DNA of 6,391 bases from the NCBI GenBank assembly GCA_964639965.1, contig CAZXGI010000117.1:1-6391 (forward strand), written 5' to 3'. The notes beneath the pieces were generated by a model. The model was given only the letters and a program-made list of their open reading frames with translations, was not told where the DNA came from and made no database searches. Below, in pieces: positions 1 to 6,260 of this stretch (position 1 is its first letter; every line of letters starts with the position of its first letter). A program made the position numbers and the translations under genes. This DNA comes from TMED23 sp964639965. GTDB taxonomy: Bacteria; Pseudomonadota; Alphaproteobacteria; Rhodospirillales; UBA2165.

Positions 1-1132
1 TAAAGCAACCAATTCCTCCTGAAGCTTCTCGATGATATTTTGGCATCATACCCTCGAAACGTCCGTGGCAGTGAGCTAATGCAGAAACCCACATATGAGC
101 AAACTCTGGGCTTGATACAAACTCTGGGCTTGAAGGCCCATAGGGATCAATCGCAACTTCATCGACTTGGGTTTCTATCTTATAAGGAGCAGCGCCACCT
201 TGTATACCTCCAAAATGCCAATCGGGTTTGTAGTAAATCCCCCACAAATTATCCGTAATAACCGAGCCATCTACATCCGATATTAAGGGTGCATCGGTAT
301 CAACATGAATTACTGGAGGATGCTTTCCATCATTCGTCAACAATAATTCAGGCTCAACCTGAAGAACTCCCTCTTCCAACTGCCAAAACCGCCACATCTC
401 TACATCTTTGTGAATTTCTCCCTCAAGATCTTTCACATCAATTTTTTTTGGTAGACCAAGCATTTGCCAAAAATCCCGCACCCAAGGACCAACACCAATG
501 ATTACATGGGAACAAGTCATAATGCCACGGTCAGTTTCTATCTTTGAAACAGCATTTGACCCATTCTCTTGGATTAAATCTTTGACTTCAACCCCAGTCA
601 AAATTCTAACGCCTAAATCTTCAACTTTTTTTGCTAGTCCATAGATAGATTTTGTATTGTTAGCATAACCACCACGTTTTTCATGTAGAACTGAGGTGAT
701 TCCTTTTGCCTGCCAATCGTTAAAAAGTTCTCGCATGTAGCTCATTGAGGCATCGGATCCTTCTATAAATACACTCTCATAACCAATTTCTCGTTGTTCA
801 GAAAATATCTTTCCAACATTGTCATGCATCGATTCACAAGAAACTTGCATATAACCTACGGGGTGATAACTAAATGCTTCTGGATCACTTTCCCAGACCC
901 CCACAGAATGCGCCATCAAGTTCCTCATGGCGGGCTGGAAATAATTATTGCGCACAACACCACAAGCAATACCGGAAGCCCCAGCAGCTATACCAGTCTT
1001 ATCAAGAACAATTATTTGCCCTTCGACACTTTTTCCAGCCTCTCTTAATTTTTCGGCCAGACGCCATGCTGATGACAGCCCATGGATACCTGCTCCTATC
1101 ACCACATAATCTACATGTTCTGGAAAGGCCAT
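1..1132 (-). CDS. FAD-dependent oxidoreductase, DAO family (3' end cut off by window edge)
   Basis: The reading frame is open from ATG at 1132 to the left edge, giving 377 codons without a stop; the C-terminus lies outside. The start is well supported: GGGAGG at 1138-1143 sits 5 nt upstream. The N-terminus holds the Rossmann dinucleotide motif, YVVIGAGIHGLSSAW (residues 9-23, GxGxxG at 13-18), then an acidic end of the second strand (IIVLDK, about 41-46). GASGIACGVVRNNYF (about 52-66) is the segment that in this fold lies near the FAD. Near the edge, SALAHCHGRFEG and SGGIGCF resemble the late part of the DAO fold, so only some tens of residues are probably missing. Relatives include sarcosine oxidase, dimethylglycine dehydrogenase and other amine or amino-acid oxidases, which oxidise a C-N bond with FAD in the cytoplasm. 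The substrate cannot be read from the sequence. It is divergent from the GntR gene, its likely regulator. An 18-bp tandem repeat lies at 100-135. Confidence 0.9.
   Translation of the reverse strand, partial: MAFPEHVDYVVIGAGIHGLSSAWRLAEKLREAGKSVEGQIIVLDKTGIAAGASGIACGVVRNNYFQPAMRNLMAHSVGVWESDPEAFSYHPVGYMQVSCESMHDNVGKIFSEQREIGYESVFIEGSDASMSYMRELFNDWQAKGITSVLHEKRGGYANNTKSIYGLAKKVEDLGVRILTGVEVKDLIQENGSNAVSKIETDRGIMTCSHVIIGVGPWVRDFWQMLGLPKKIDVKDLEGEIHKDVEMWRFWQLEEGVLQVEPELLLTNDGKHPPVIHVDTDAPLISDVDGSVITDNLWGIYYKPDWHFGGIQGGAAPYKIETQVDEVAIDPYGPSSPEFVSSPEFAHMWVSALAHCHGRFEGMMPKYHREASGGIGCF
100..135. repeat. 18-bp tandem direct repeat inside the oxidoreductase gene
   Basis: CAAACTCTGGGCTTGA occurs at 100-115 and again at 118-133, a period of exactly 18 bp with 16 of 18 positions identical between units. 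The period is a multiple of three, so the frame is kept. The protein shows the consecutive hexapeptides SSPEFV and SSPEFA. This could be a slippage duplication adding six residues. It could also be a natural segment whose two halves happen to look alike, because related proteins as I remember them have a similar-length SPEF-like stretch here. An alignment would decide. Confidence 0.85.
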
Positions 1133-1189
1133 GAATTCCTCCCAATTTTTTTTCTCAGAGTAAAAAAGCCATGCTCAAAGTTTTTTCAA

Positions 1190-1218
1190 ATAATGTTATA
1201 GTTCTAGCCAATACACAA
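1190..1218 (-). promoter_or_regulatory. Possible promoter of the FAD oxidoreductase gene
   Basis: On the minus strand, TTGTGT (1213-1218) and CATTAT (1190-1195) are separated by 17 bp, a weak sigma-70-like pair with 3/6 and 4/6 matches. It would give a leader of roughly 50 nt before the strong ribosome binding site. The region is AT-rich, so such matches arise by chance. The repeat cluster at 1232-1284 lies just upstream. Confidence 0.25.
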
Positions 1219-1231
1219 CCTAATTGATCCA

Positions 1232-1284
1232 ATTTTGTATCAAAATAGAAAATTTACTTTATTTTGGTATAAGTTTGGTATAAA
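1232..1284. promoter_or_regulatory. Probable GntR-family operator cluster: one palindrome plus two direct repeats
   Basis: ATTTTG-TAT-CAAAAT at 1232-1246 is a perfect inverted repeat with 6-bp arms and a 3-bp spacer. Thirty bp further, TTTGGTATAA occurs at 1263-1272 and again at 1274-1283, an 11-bp period that puts both on the same DNA face. All three share the core TTT(T/G)GTAT(C/A)A. The FadR/FCD group of GntR regulators typically binds short palindromes with GT and AC in the half sites, and regulators usually bind beside their own divergent gene, so this is the best candidate operator. The last copy contains TATAAA at 1279-1284, which could be the -10 box of the regulator gene; in that case binding would be autoregulatory. 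No good -35 is visible. The repeats are directly visible; the binding is inferred. Confidence 0.5.
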
Positions 1285-1308
1285 TTAATAGAAATTTTTG
1301 AGCCTCTG

Positions 1309-1998
1309 ATGGAAAAAAACCATAATTTACGTTGCGGTGCCCCAGAAATCGCAAGCATTTTGCGCCAAGAAATCAATCAAGGTCTTCTAAGGGCAGGTGA
1401 AAGATTTCCTGCTGAGAGACTGCTTGCGGACAAATATAGCGTGGCACGTGGCACAGTCCGTAAAGCACTAAGTATTTTAGCGATTGAGGGCATGGTAGAT
1501 ATTCGATCAGGCAGCGGAACATTTGTTAAATTAACAAAGTCAGAGAGTACTCATACAATCATCGAAAATGCCAGCCCTCTTGAATTGATTGATGCCCGGT
1601 TTGCCCTTGAACCACACATTTGTCGATTGGTGGTACTGCACGCGACCCAACAAGATTTAGAAAAAGCTGACCAACTTCTCCTGCAAATGGATTCTAGTGT
1701 TAATGATCCAAACAGGTTCTCTGAAGCTGATAATGAATTTCATACATTATTAGTGAAGACCACAGGAAATAGACTTCTGATATGGGTCATGTCTCAAATC
1801 AATACCGTTCGCAATCAGAAACAGTGGTCCCGAATGCGTCGTCTTACATTAAATGAAAATTCAATCGCGGAATATAACAACCAGCATCGTCAAATATTAG
1901 ATGAATTAAAAGCTCGGGAGCCAGAACGCGCTGCTACATTGATGCAAAATCACCTCGAGACAGCACGCCTGTCGCTTACCAGAATTACGTCAACATGA
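1309..1998 (+). CDS. GntR-family transcriptional regulator, FadR/FCD subfamily
   Basis: The 229-residue length is normal for FCD-type GntR regulators. Residues 11-73 form the winged helix-turn-helix: the APEIASILRQEI helix, then GERFPAERLLADKYSVARGTVRKAL, the GntR signature, and the wing with SGSGTFV. From about residue 90 comes the all-helical FCD effector domain, with LIDARFALEPHICRL, DNEFHTLL and EYNNQHRQILDEL. Metal ligands typical of FCD domains are plausibly D141, H145, H193 and H215, so the ligand is likely a small carboxylate bound through a metal; its identity is unknown. ATG at 1309 has only a poor ribosome binding site (GAG about 8 nt upstream), but the N-terminus fits the family. 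The gene is divergent from the FAD oxidoreductase and convergent with the glutamine amidotransferase. It most likely controls the oxidoreductase and itself through the repeats at 1232-1284. Nothing links it directly to the box genes. Confidence 0.93.
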   Translation: MEKNHNLRCGAPEIASILRQEINQGLLRAGERFPAERLLADKYSVARGTVRKALSILAIEGMVDIRSGSGTFVKLTKSESTHTIIENASPLELIDARFALEPHICRLVVLHATQQDLEKADQLLLQMDSSVNDPNRFSEADNEFHTLLVKTTGNRLLIWVMSQINTVRNQKQWSRMRRLTLNENSIAEYNNQHRQILDELKAREPERAATLMQNHLETARLSLTRITST

Positions 1999-2009
1999 AA
2001 CAATGATTT

Positions 2010-2035
2010 TTGAAAAATACTATAATTTTTTTCAA
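2010..2035. terminator. Weak, AT-only hairpin between convergent genes
   Basis: TTGAAAAA (2010-2017) and TTTTTCAA (2028-2035) are inverted repeats around a 10-nt loop, in the 33-bp gap between the stops of the GntR gene and the convergent amidotransferase; the right arm reaches into the amidotransferase stop. Position and symmetry suit a bidirectional terminator, but the stem has only one G-C pair and would be unstable. Confidence 0.25.
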
Positions 2036-2754
2036 TTAACTTGAGCTGCTGTCTGTAGCCAGTTTATATAAAACCTCTCTGCAAGTCTGTTAAAGTGTTG
2101 AATATTATCTATGCAGGACTTTTTTAAGGTTGCAGTACCGTTCTTACCCAACGCCTTGTGGAGTGCTGACTGATAAGAGGGAATTTCTGCCCAATTTTCA
2201 ACTGTATCAGGCTCAACTTCTAAGTGAAATTGCATTGAGTAGGCCCTCGGTCCCCAGCTCATAGCTTGAATCCCACATAATGAAGAAGTAGCAAGGCACA
2301 ACGCACCAACTGGCATTTCTTTAACCTCGGCCCCATGCCATTGGAGGCTTAAAAATTTCTCAGGAAAATCATCAAATATGATTTCAGATTCACTATCCTT
2401 GGTTAAGGTAACCTCCATTACACCTATTTCTGGTCGGTGCGATTTTCCACATTTGCCGCCAAGTGCTTCGGCAAGAAGTTGGTGTCCTAAACATAAGCCT
2501 AGAAATGGAATTCCCCGGTTTTCAACAGCATCCTTTATAAATTTTTTTTCATCGTGAAGCCAGGGGTATTTATTTTCTTCCCATACATCCATTGGCCCTC
2601 CCATCACCCATAACGCATCAAATTTATCGAGTTCTGGTAACTTTTCTCCTTCATCAAGATTTACCGCGAACCAGTCATGACCATCCTCCAGCAAGAAGTC
2701 TCGAAATACTCCTGGATGCTCTATTCGTGCATGCTGTAAAACTAAAATTTTCAC
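2032..2754 (-). CDS. Stand-alone class I glutamine amidotransferase (GMP-synthase GATase-like)
   Basis: This is a single-domain triad GATase of 240 residues from the chosen start. In that numbering, GGPM at 52-55 supplies the oxyanion region, GLCLGHQL holds the nucleophile C88, and FHLEVEP holds H177 and E179, so the Cys-His-Glu triad is complete. Such domains release ammonia from glutamine or a related gamma-glutamyl amide. Here no synthetase domain is fused, so the partner or true substrate is unknown. GTG at 2754 is preferred: AAGAAGAG (2763-2770) lies 8 nt upstream and the protein then begins MKILVLQHA, typical of the family. An in-frame TTG at 2784 would add ten residues but has no ribosome binding site. 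The gene stands alone, convergent with the GntR gene and some 390 bp downstream of the ligase gene. A link to amine metabolism through the nearby oxidoreductase is conjecture; a peptidase C26-type hydrolase is a less likely reading. Confidence 0.88.
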   Translation of the reverse strand: MKILVLQHARIEHPGVFRDFLLEDGHDWFAVNLDEGEKLPELDKFDALWVMGGPMDVWEENKYPWLHDEKKFIKDAVENRGIPFLGLCLGHQLLAEALGGKCGKSHRPEIGVMEVTLTKDSESEIIFDDFPEKFLSLQWHGAEVKEMPVGALCLATSSLCGIQAMSWGPRAYSMQFHLEVEPDTVENWAEIPSYQSALHKALGKNGTATLKKSCIDNIQHFNRLAERFYINWLQTAAQVN

Positions 2755-2886
2755 TTTTATAGCTCTTCTTATTAAAGGCACCAAATAGGTGTTTTGTATT
2801 ACACCAAGAACATAGTAGATGATTTCTGGAACTCATAACAGCTTCAGCTTGAAAAAATGAACTTGTTTTTACATTTACATTGTGTT

Positions 2887-2896
2887 TGCAATCGGT
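2887..2896 (+). repeat. Half-site copy of the LacI-type operator (TGCAATCGGT)
   Basis: TGCAATCGGT differs at one position from TGCAACCGGT at 3061-3070 in the same intergenic region. It also sits in its own inverted repeat, TTGCA (2886-2890) with TGCAA (2898-2902). It does not satisfy the right half of the LacI-family consensus, so it may be a weak auxiliary site or chance. Confidence 0.35.
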
Positions 2897-3053
2897 ATGC
2901 AATTGGCTCTCGATTACACAGTAACCTTACTAAAATAATATATACAACATTGAATTCAACTTCAGTTTGAGGAAAAAAGGGCTACATATGTATCGTCGAT
3001 TTTCCTAATTGTATTATCAGATGGTTAAACCAGACTGCGAAATTGCATGTGAC

Positions 3054-3082
3054 CTTATAATGCAACCGGTTCCAAAGATAAA
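3054..3082 (-). promoter_or_regulatory. Possible minus-strand promoter with the LacI-type operator in its spacer
   Basis: On the minus strand, TTTATC (3077-3082) and TATAAG (3054-3059) are 17 bp apart; the -10 is good (5/6) and the -35 poor (3/6). The operator at 3061-3074 would lie between the two boxes, a classic repression position. The transcript would have a leader of about 290 nt before the amidotransferase start, which is long, so the promoter may serve something else or not be real. Confidence 0.25.
3061..3074. promoter_or_regulatory. Candidate LacI-family operator (TGCAACCGGTTCCA)
   Basis: The sequence matches all ten fixed positions of the general LacI/GalR-family half-site pattern TGNAANCGNTTNCA, centred on CG, with the perfect core palindrome AACCGGTT at 3064-3071. 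It lies in a non-coding stretch, where operators are expected. No LacI-family gene is in the window, so the regulator would act from elsewhere. The match was found by looking rather than by a predefined scan. Confidence 0.4.
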
Positions 3083-3145
3083 CGGGGCGTTCAATATCCT
3101 TCTTGGGAAATTAACGTAGCATGGATCCTTTATAGCTGAAATAAA

Positions 3146-4738
3146 CTAATCTGAACGCAACTGAAATCGCTGTATTTTTCCTGTCGCTGTTTTTGGAAGA
3201 TCATCGACAAAATTGAACCAACGTGGGTATTTGTAACGTGCTAATCCGGATTTACAATGCTCAAGAAGTTCAGCTTTCAAGGCATCTCCTGCATCAGTAG
3301 GATCATTCAAAACAACAAAAGCTTCGGGTTTTATTAGCTGTTCGTTATCCTCTCTACCTACGATAGCGGCCTCTAATACTTTAGGGTGTTCAACAAGTTT
3401 GTTTTCAATTTCAACTGGCGAGCACCAAATACCTCCAACTTTTAGCATATCATCGCTGCGTCCACAGCAAAAGAAAAACCCCTCGTCATCTTTATAATAA
3501 GTGTCACCGGTATACATCCATCCATCTTTAAGCGATGCGGATGTTTTTTCTGGATTCCGCCAGTAAAGTTTTAGGAGTGAATCGCCTTTAATCATCAGGT
3601 CCCCTGTTTCACCATTTGGAACTTCTTTACCACTGGTGTCCACGACTTTGCCTTCGTATCCTGGAACGACCAAGCCGCTTGAACCTGGTTTTATGTTTCC
3701 AATACGATTAGATAAAAAAATGTGAAGAATTTCTGTAGTGCCAATACCGTCTAAGAGAGGTATGCCTGTCTTATCCATCCACCTTTTTAGCAAGTCTGGT
3801 GGCAAAGCTTCTCCTGCAGACGTACAGACGCGGATTGAAGAGAGATCAGGTTCCTTTTTTTCAGATGAGGCCATTGCCTTCAATTGTGCGGCATAAAGAG
3901 TAGGAACCCCATAAAAAATTGTTGGTTTGTATTTTTCAATAATCTCGTGGCATGACTCAGGGGTCGGTGGCCCCGAAAATAGTATTGCTTCCGCGCCAAC
4001 CCATAGGGGAAATGTCATTGCATTGCCAAGACCATACGCAAAAAATAATTTGGCCGCAGAAAAACAAACATCTTCTTCATTTATGCCAAGAATTCCAGCT
4101 GCATAGTGTTGGCAGGTGATAACTATATCTTTGTGTGAATGCACAACTCCTTTCGGGCCTCCCGTGGTGCCGGAAGAATAAAGCCAGAAACAATCTTCTT
4201 CTGGGTTTGTCTTAACGGGTGTGAGATTGGGTGATGCATTTATCATATGTGGGGCTATGGTTTTTCCTTCGCCTTCTGTCTGCAATGCTACTAAGGGTTT
4301 ATGTTTAGAGTTATTTAAAGCTGAATCAATTTCGGTTGAATACTCAGGTGAATATAAAACACCAGAAGCCTCCGAATTTTCAATCATATAAGAATAATCT
4401 TTGGCCCGAAGTAAAGTATTTAAAGGAACCGGAATGATTCCTGATTTTATTGCCCCCCAAAATAAATAATAAAACTCTGCACTGTCTTTCACGATCATAA
4501 GCATCCGATCGCCTTTGTTTATGCCTAGGTTGATGAGAGCATTGCCAGCACGATTGACATGTTCGGCTAGAGTATTATAGGTCACCTCCCCACCGCCATG
4601 AACGCGTATGGCAATTTTACTACCCCGACCTTCTTCTAAGTGCCGGTCAATAAATGGAACCGAGACATTAAAAGTATCTGAGAAAATTATTGAGGCAGGA
4701 TTTACTTCGGTATTCACAGTTACGATATTTTCGGACAT
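3146..4738 (-). CDS. bclA: Benzoate-CoA ligase family enzyme (AMP-forming)
   Basis: This 530-residue acyl-adenylate enzyme has the usual length for benzoate-CoA ligases. It makes benzoyl-CoA from benzoate, ATP and CoA in the cytoplasm, the entry step of the box pathway. Visible motifs are the phosphate loop YSSGTTGGPKG (187-197), KLFFAYGLGN (230-239), SAGEALP (307-313), GIGTTEILHIF (331-341), YTGD (409-412), the hinge region GRSDDMLKVGG (426-436) and PKTATGKIQR with the adenylation lysine K521. The LFFAYGLGN and EILHIFLSN segments are characteristic of the benzoate ligase group rather than acetyl-CoA synthetases. Close relatives also accept substituted benzoates, so the exact substrate range is open. 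ATG at 4738 is supported by AGGGGG (4745-4750) 6 nt upstream. It follows boxB on the same strand after a 97-bp gap that contains a stem-loop, so its expression may be tuned separately. All expected motifs are present. Confidence 0.92.
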   Translation of the reverse strand: MSENIVTVNTEVNPASIIFSDTFNVSVPFIDRHLEEGRGSKIAIRVHGGGEVTYNTLAEHVNRAGNALINLGINKGDRMLMIVKDSAEFYYLFWGAIKSGIIPVPLNTLLRAKDYSYMIENSEASGVLYSPEYSTEIDSALNNSKHKPLVALQTEGEGKTIAPHMINASPNLTPVKTNPEEDCFWLYSSGTTGGPKGVVHSHKDIVITCQHYAAGILGINEEDVCFSAAKLFFAYGLGNAMTFPLWVGAEAILFSGPPTPESCHEIIEKYKPTIFYGVPTLYAAQLKAMASSEKKEPDLSSIRVCTSAGEALPPDLLKRWMDKTGIPLLDGIGTTEILHIFLSNRIGNIKPGSSGLVVPGYEGKVVDTSGKEVPNGETGDLMIKGDSLLKLYWRNPEKTSASLKDGWMYTGDTYYKDDEGFFFCCGRSDDMLKVGGIWCSPVEIENKLVEHPKVLEAAIVGREDNEQLIKPEAFVVLNDPTDAGDALKAELLEHCKSGLARYKYPRWFNFVDDLPKTATGKIQRFQLRSD

Positions 4739-4773
4739 ATAAAACCCCCTGATTTATTTTAACCAAAAATAGC

Positions 4774-4815
4774 TAAACCCCAATCACAAACTTAAAGTAA
4801 AGTAATTGAGGTTTA
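4774..4815 (-). terminator. Stem-loop between boxB and the ligase gene (attenuator, terminator or processing element)
   Basis: In the minus-strand transcript, TAAACCTCAATTAC (4815-4802) can pair along its full 14 nt with GTGATTGGGGTTTA (4787-4774) around a 14-nt loop. Twelve pairs are Watson-Crick and two are G-U; one more U-G pair is possible outside. The same two positions would be C-A mismatches in the opposite transcript, so the fold belongs to the operon mRNA. A short U-run (TTTTT) follows 4 nt after the stem. That suggests partial termination between boxB and the ligase gene, or a stem protecting the boxB end of the message. The stem is only moderately GC-rich and the U-run is displaced, so read-through is likely. 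Confidence 0.6.
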
Positions 4816-4835
4816 ATGGCACTTAAAATTTTTCC

Positions 4836-6260
4836 TTAATGGAATTTTACATACTCAAAATCAGGGTCTTTTCCTTGAATACCGCGAGCGGGAGGGGCTA
4901 TCCATCCTGCCGTCTTACCTACTTCAACAACGGGGATCATTAAACTTTTAACAAACTCTCTGTCTTCTCGAGTTGGTAGCCATTTACCGACATTTTCAGC
5001 CCACTTTTCTCTGGTTATGATATTCCCTTGGGGGTCTGAGAACACATCAGAAAATGTTCCAATATTTCGGTGAAAAGCCGAATGAGGTAGGGTAATTTCA
5101 TAATCTATATCTTCTTTTGCAAGCATTTTATTCCATCGATCAATACCGCGTTGGCAATCATCCCGAAATTCGTTTCGTAATCTTTCGTTTATCGCAGTTA
5201 AAGCAGTGACTTCTGCCATAACCACTTTGTTATCCTTTATTTCAGGTGCCAGAAAAATATCGTTATCCAGCTTATGATCATCGTCAATTTTTTCTTCCTG
5301 AAACCTTCCTTTAAGCCCCATGTTATAAAAATTCGCTGCGTTGGTTGATTTCTCTTGGCCAAACAGGTCAAGGCAAATCGAAAAATGAAAATTTATCCAT
5401 TTCTGAATTGTAGCTAGGTCAATTCCACCCTTACTCCTTATATCTAATGTTTCATGTTCTTTGATTAATTCTACACTCCGTTGAACGACACGTCCCACAC
5501 CAGATTCGCCCACAAACATATGATGTGCTTCTTCTGTAAGCATAAAGTTACACGTCCTAGATAAAGGGTCAAATCCAGATTCAGCGAGCGAACTCAACTG
5601 GAATTTGCCATCACGATCTTGAAAGTAGGTGAACATGAAAAAGGAGAGCCAATCTGTTGTTGGTACATTAAAAGCTTCCAGAATCCGGGGTTTGTCCTCA
5701 TCTCCGGCATGTCGTTGTAACATTTCTTCAGCTTCTTCTCGGCCGTCACGACCAAAATAAGCGTGCAGCAAGTAAACCATCGCCCATAAATGTCGGCCCT
5801 CTTCGACATTTACCTGAAATAGGCTACGAAGATCATAAAGAGATGGACAGGTTTTCCCCAGTTGGCGCTGTTGTTCAACTGATGCAGGCTCTGTATCTCC
5901 TTGCGTTACGATTAGTCGTCGAAGTTCGGCACGATATTCGCCAGGTACCTCCTGCCAAACGTCTTCCCCTTTATGGGCGCCGAAAGCAATTTTACGGTCC
6001 TCTTCCTTATCAGCTAAGAAAATACCCCATCGGTATTCAGGCATTCGTACCATGTCAAAATGTGCCCAGCCTTTGGCACTCACATCAATAGCTGTTCGTA
6101 AAAAAACTTCATGATTAGAGCTGCCTACTGGGCCAAGTTCATCCCACCAATTGAGAAATGCGGGTTGCCATGCTTCTAATGCTCGTTGGAGGCGGCGGTC
6201 GTCGGCTAGATTGATGTTATTTGGGATTTTTTGTGAATAGTCTATTGCAGTCATAATCAT
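4836..6260 (-). CDS. boxB: BoxB, oxygenase component of benzoyl-CoA 2,3-epoxidase
   Basis: The 474-residue protein is recognisable along its whole length as BoxB, for example IDYSQKIPNNINLADDRRL near the start and WDELGPVGSSNHEVFLRTA at 39-57. BoxB is a soluble class I diiron enzyme that, with electrons from the reductase BoxA, inserts one oxygen of O2 into benzoyl-CoA to give the 2,3-epoxide. Two ExxH iron-binding motifs are visible, E154-H157 in EEGRHLW and E244-H247 in EEAHHMF; E124 and D215 are likely the remaining ligands, so the site looks intact. The first ATG (6260) overlaps the boxC stop as ATGA, indicating translational coupling. A second ATG at 6254 has better spacing (7 nt) from the weak ribosome site AGCGAG, so the true product may be two residues shorter. 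The benzoate ligase gene follows downstream. The reductase gene boxA is not in the window. Confidence 0.96.
   Translation of the reverse strand: MIMTAIDYSQKIPNNINLADDRRLQRALEAWQPAFLNWWDELGPVGSSNHEVFLRTAIDVSAKGWAHFDMVRMPEYRWGIFLADKEEDRKIAFGAHKGEDVWQEVPGEYRAELRRLIVTQGDTEPASVEQQRQLGKTCPSLYDLRSLFQVNVEEGRHLWAMVYLLHAYFGRDGREEAEEMLQRHAGDEDKPRILEAFNVPTTDWLSFFMFTYFQDRDGKFQLSSLAESGFDPLSRTCNFMLTEEAHHMFVGESGVGRVVQRSVELIKEHETLDIRSKGGIDLATIQKWINFHFSICLDLFGQEKSTNAANFYNMGLKGRFQEEKIDDDHKLDNDIFLAPEIKDNKVVMAEVTALTAINERLRNEFRDDCQRGIDRWNKMLAKEDIDYEITLPHSAFHRNIGTFSDVFSDPQGNIITREKWAENVGKWLPTREDREFVKSLMIPVVEVGKTAGWIAPPARGIQGKDPDFEYVKFH

Larger units (their letters stand above)
2755..3145. other. Gene-free region of 391 bp between the ligase and amidotransferase genes
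   Basis: No credible coding sequence is seen on either strand. It contains the LacI-type operator and half-copy described separately. Another inverted repeat is TTGCAT (3043-3048) with ATGCAA (3060-3065). The perfect palindrome TTGAATTCAA is at 2950-2959. Small inverted repeats just upstream of the amidotransferase start are CACC/GGTG (2779-2782, 2788-2791) and GGTGT/ACACC (2788-2792, 2801-2805). Near 2930-2945 the minus strand reads TATATATTAT, possible -10 material for the amidotransferase gene. No GC-rich hairpin with a T-run follows the ligase stop at 3146, so termination of the box operon is not explained here. Confidence 0.6.

Noticed and set aside
40..501. Two short plus-strand open frames of 70-72 codons at 40-258 and 289-501
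   Set aside because: They lie antisense to the oxidoreductase gene, whose minus-strand frame is open throughout and matches a known family; they have no recognisable domain.
794..1134. Two overlapping plus-strand open frames at 794-1048 and 874-1134
   Set aside because: They are antisense shadows of the N-terminal FAD-binding part of the oxidoreductase.
2675..2902. Minus-strand open frame of 75 codons overlapping the amidotransferase start
   Set aside because: It begins with TTG, lacks a clear ribosome site, is out of frame with the amidotransferase and half overlaps its conserved N-terminus.
2950..2959. Palindrome TTGAATTCAA as an operator
   Set aside because: A single 10-bp AT-rich palindrome is expected by chance at this scale, and it has no second copy or placement relative to a good promoter.
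3110..3145. Intrinsic terminator after the benzoate ligase gene
   Set aside because: I found no GC-rich stem followed by a T-run on the minus strand; only a short imperfect repeat around GGATCC.
5594..6091. Short frames within boxB at 5594-5809 (minus strand) and 5843-6091 (plus strand)
   Set aside because: Both lie inside the highly conserved boxB coding region in other frames and have no family features.
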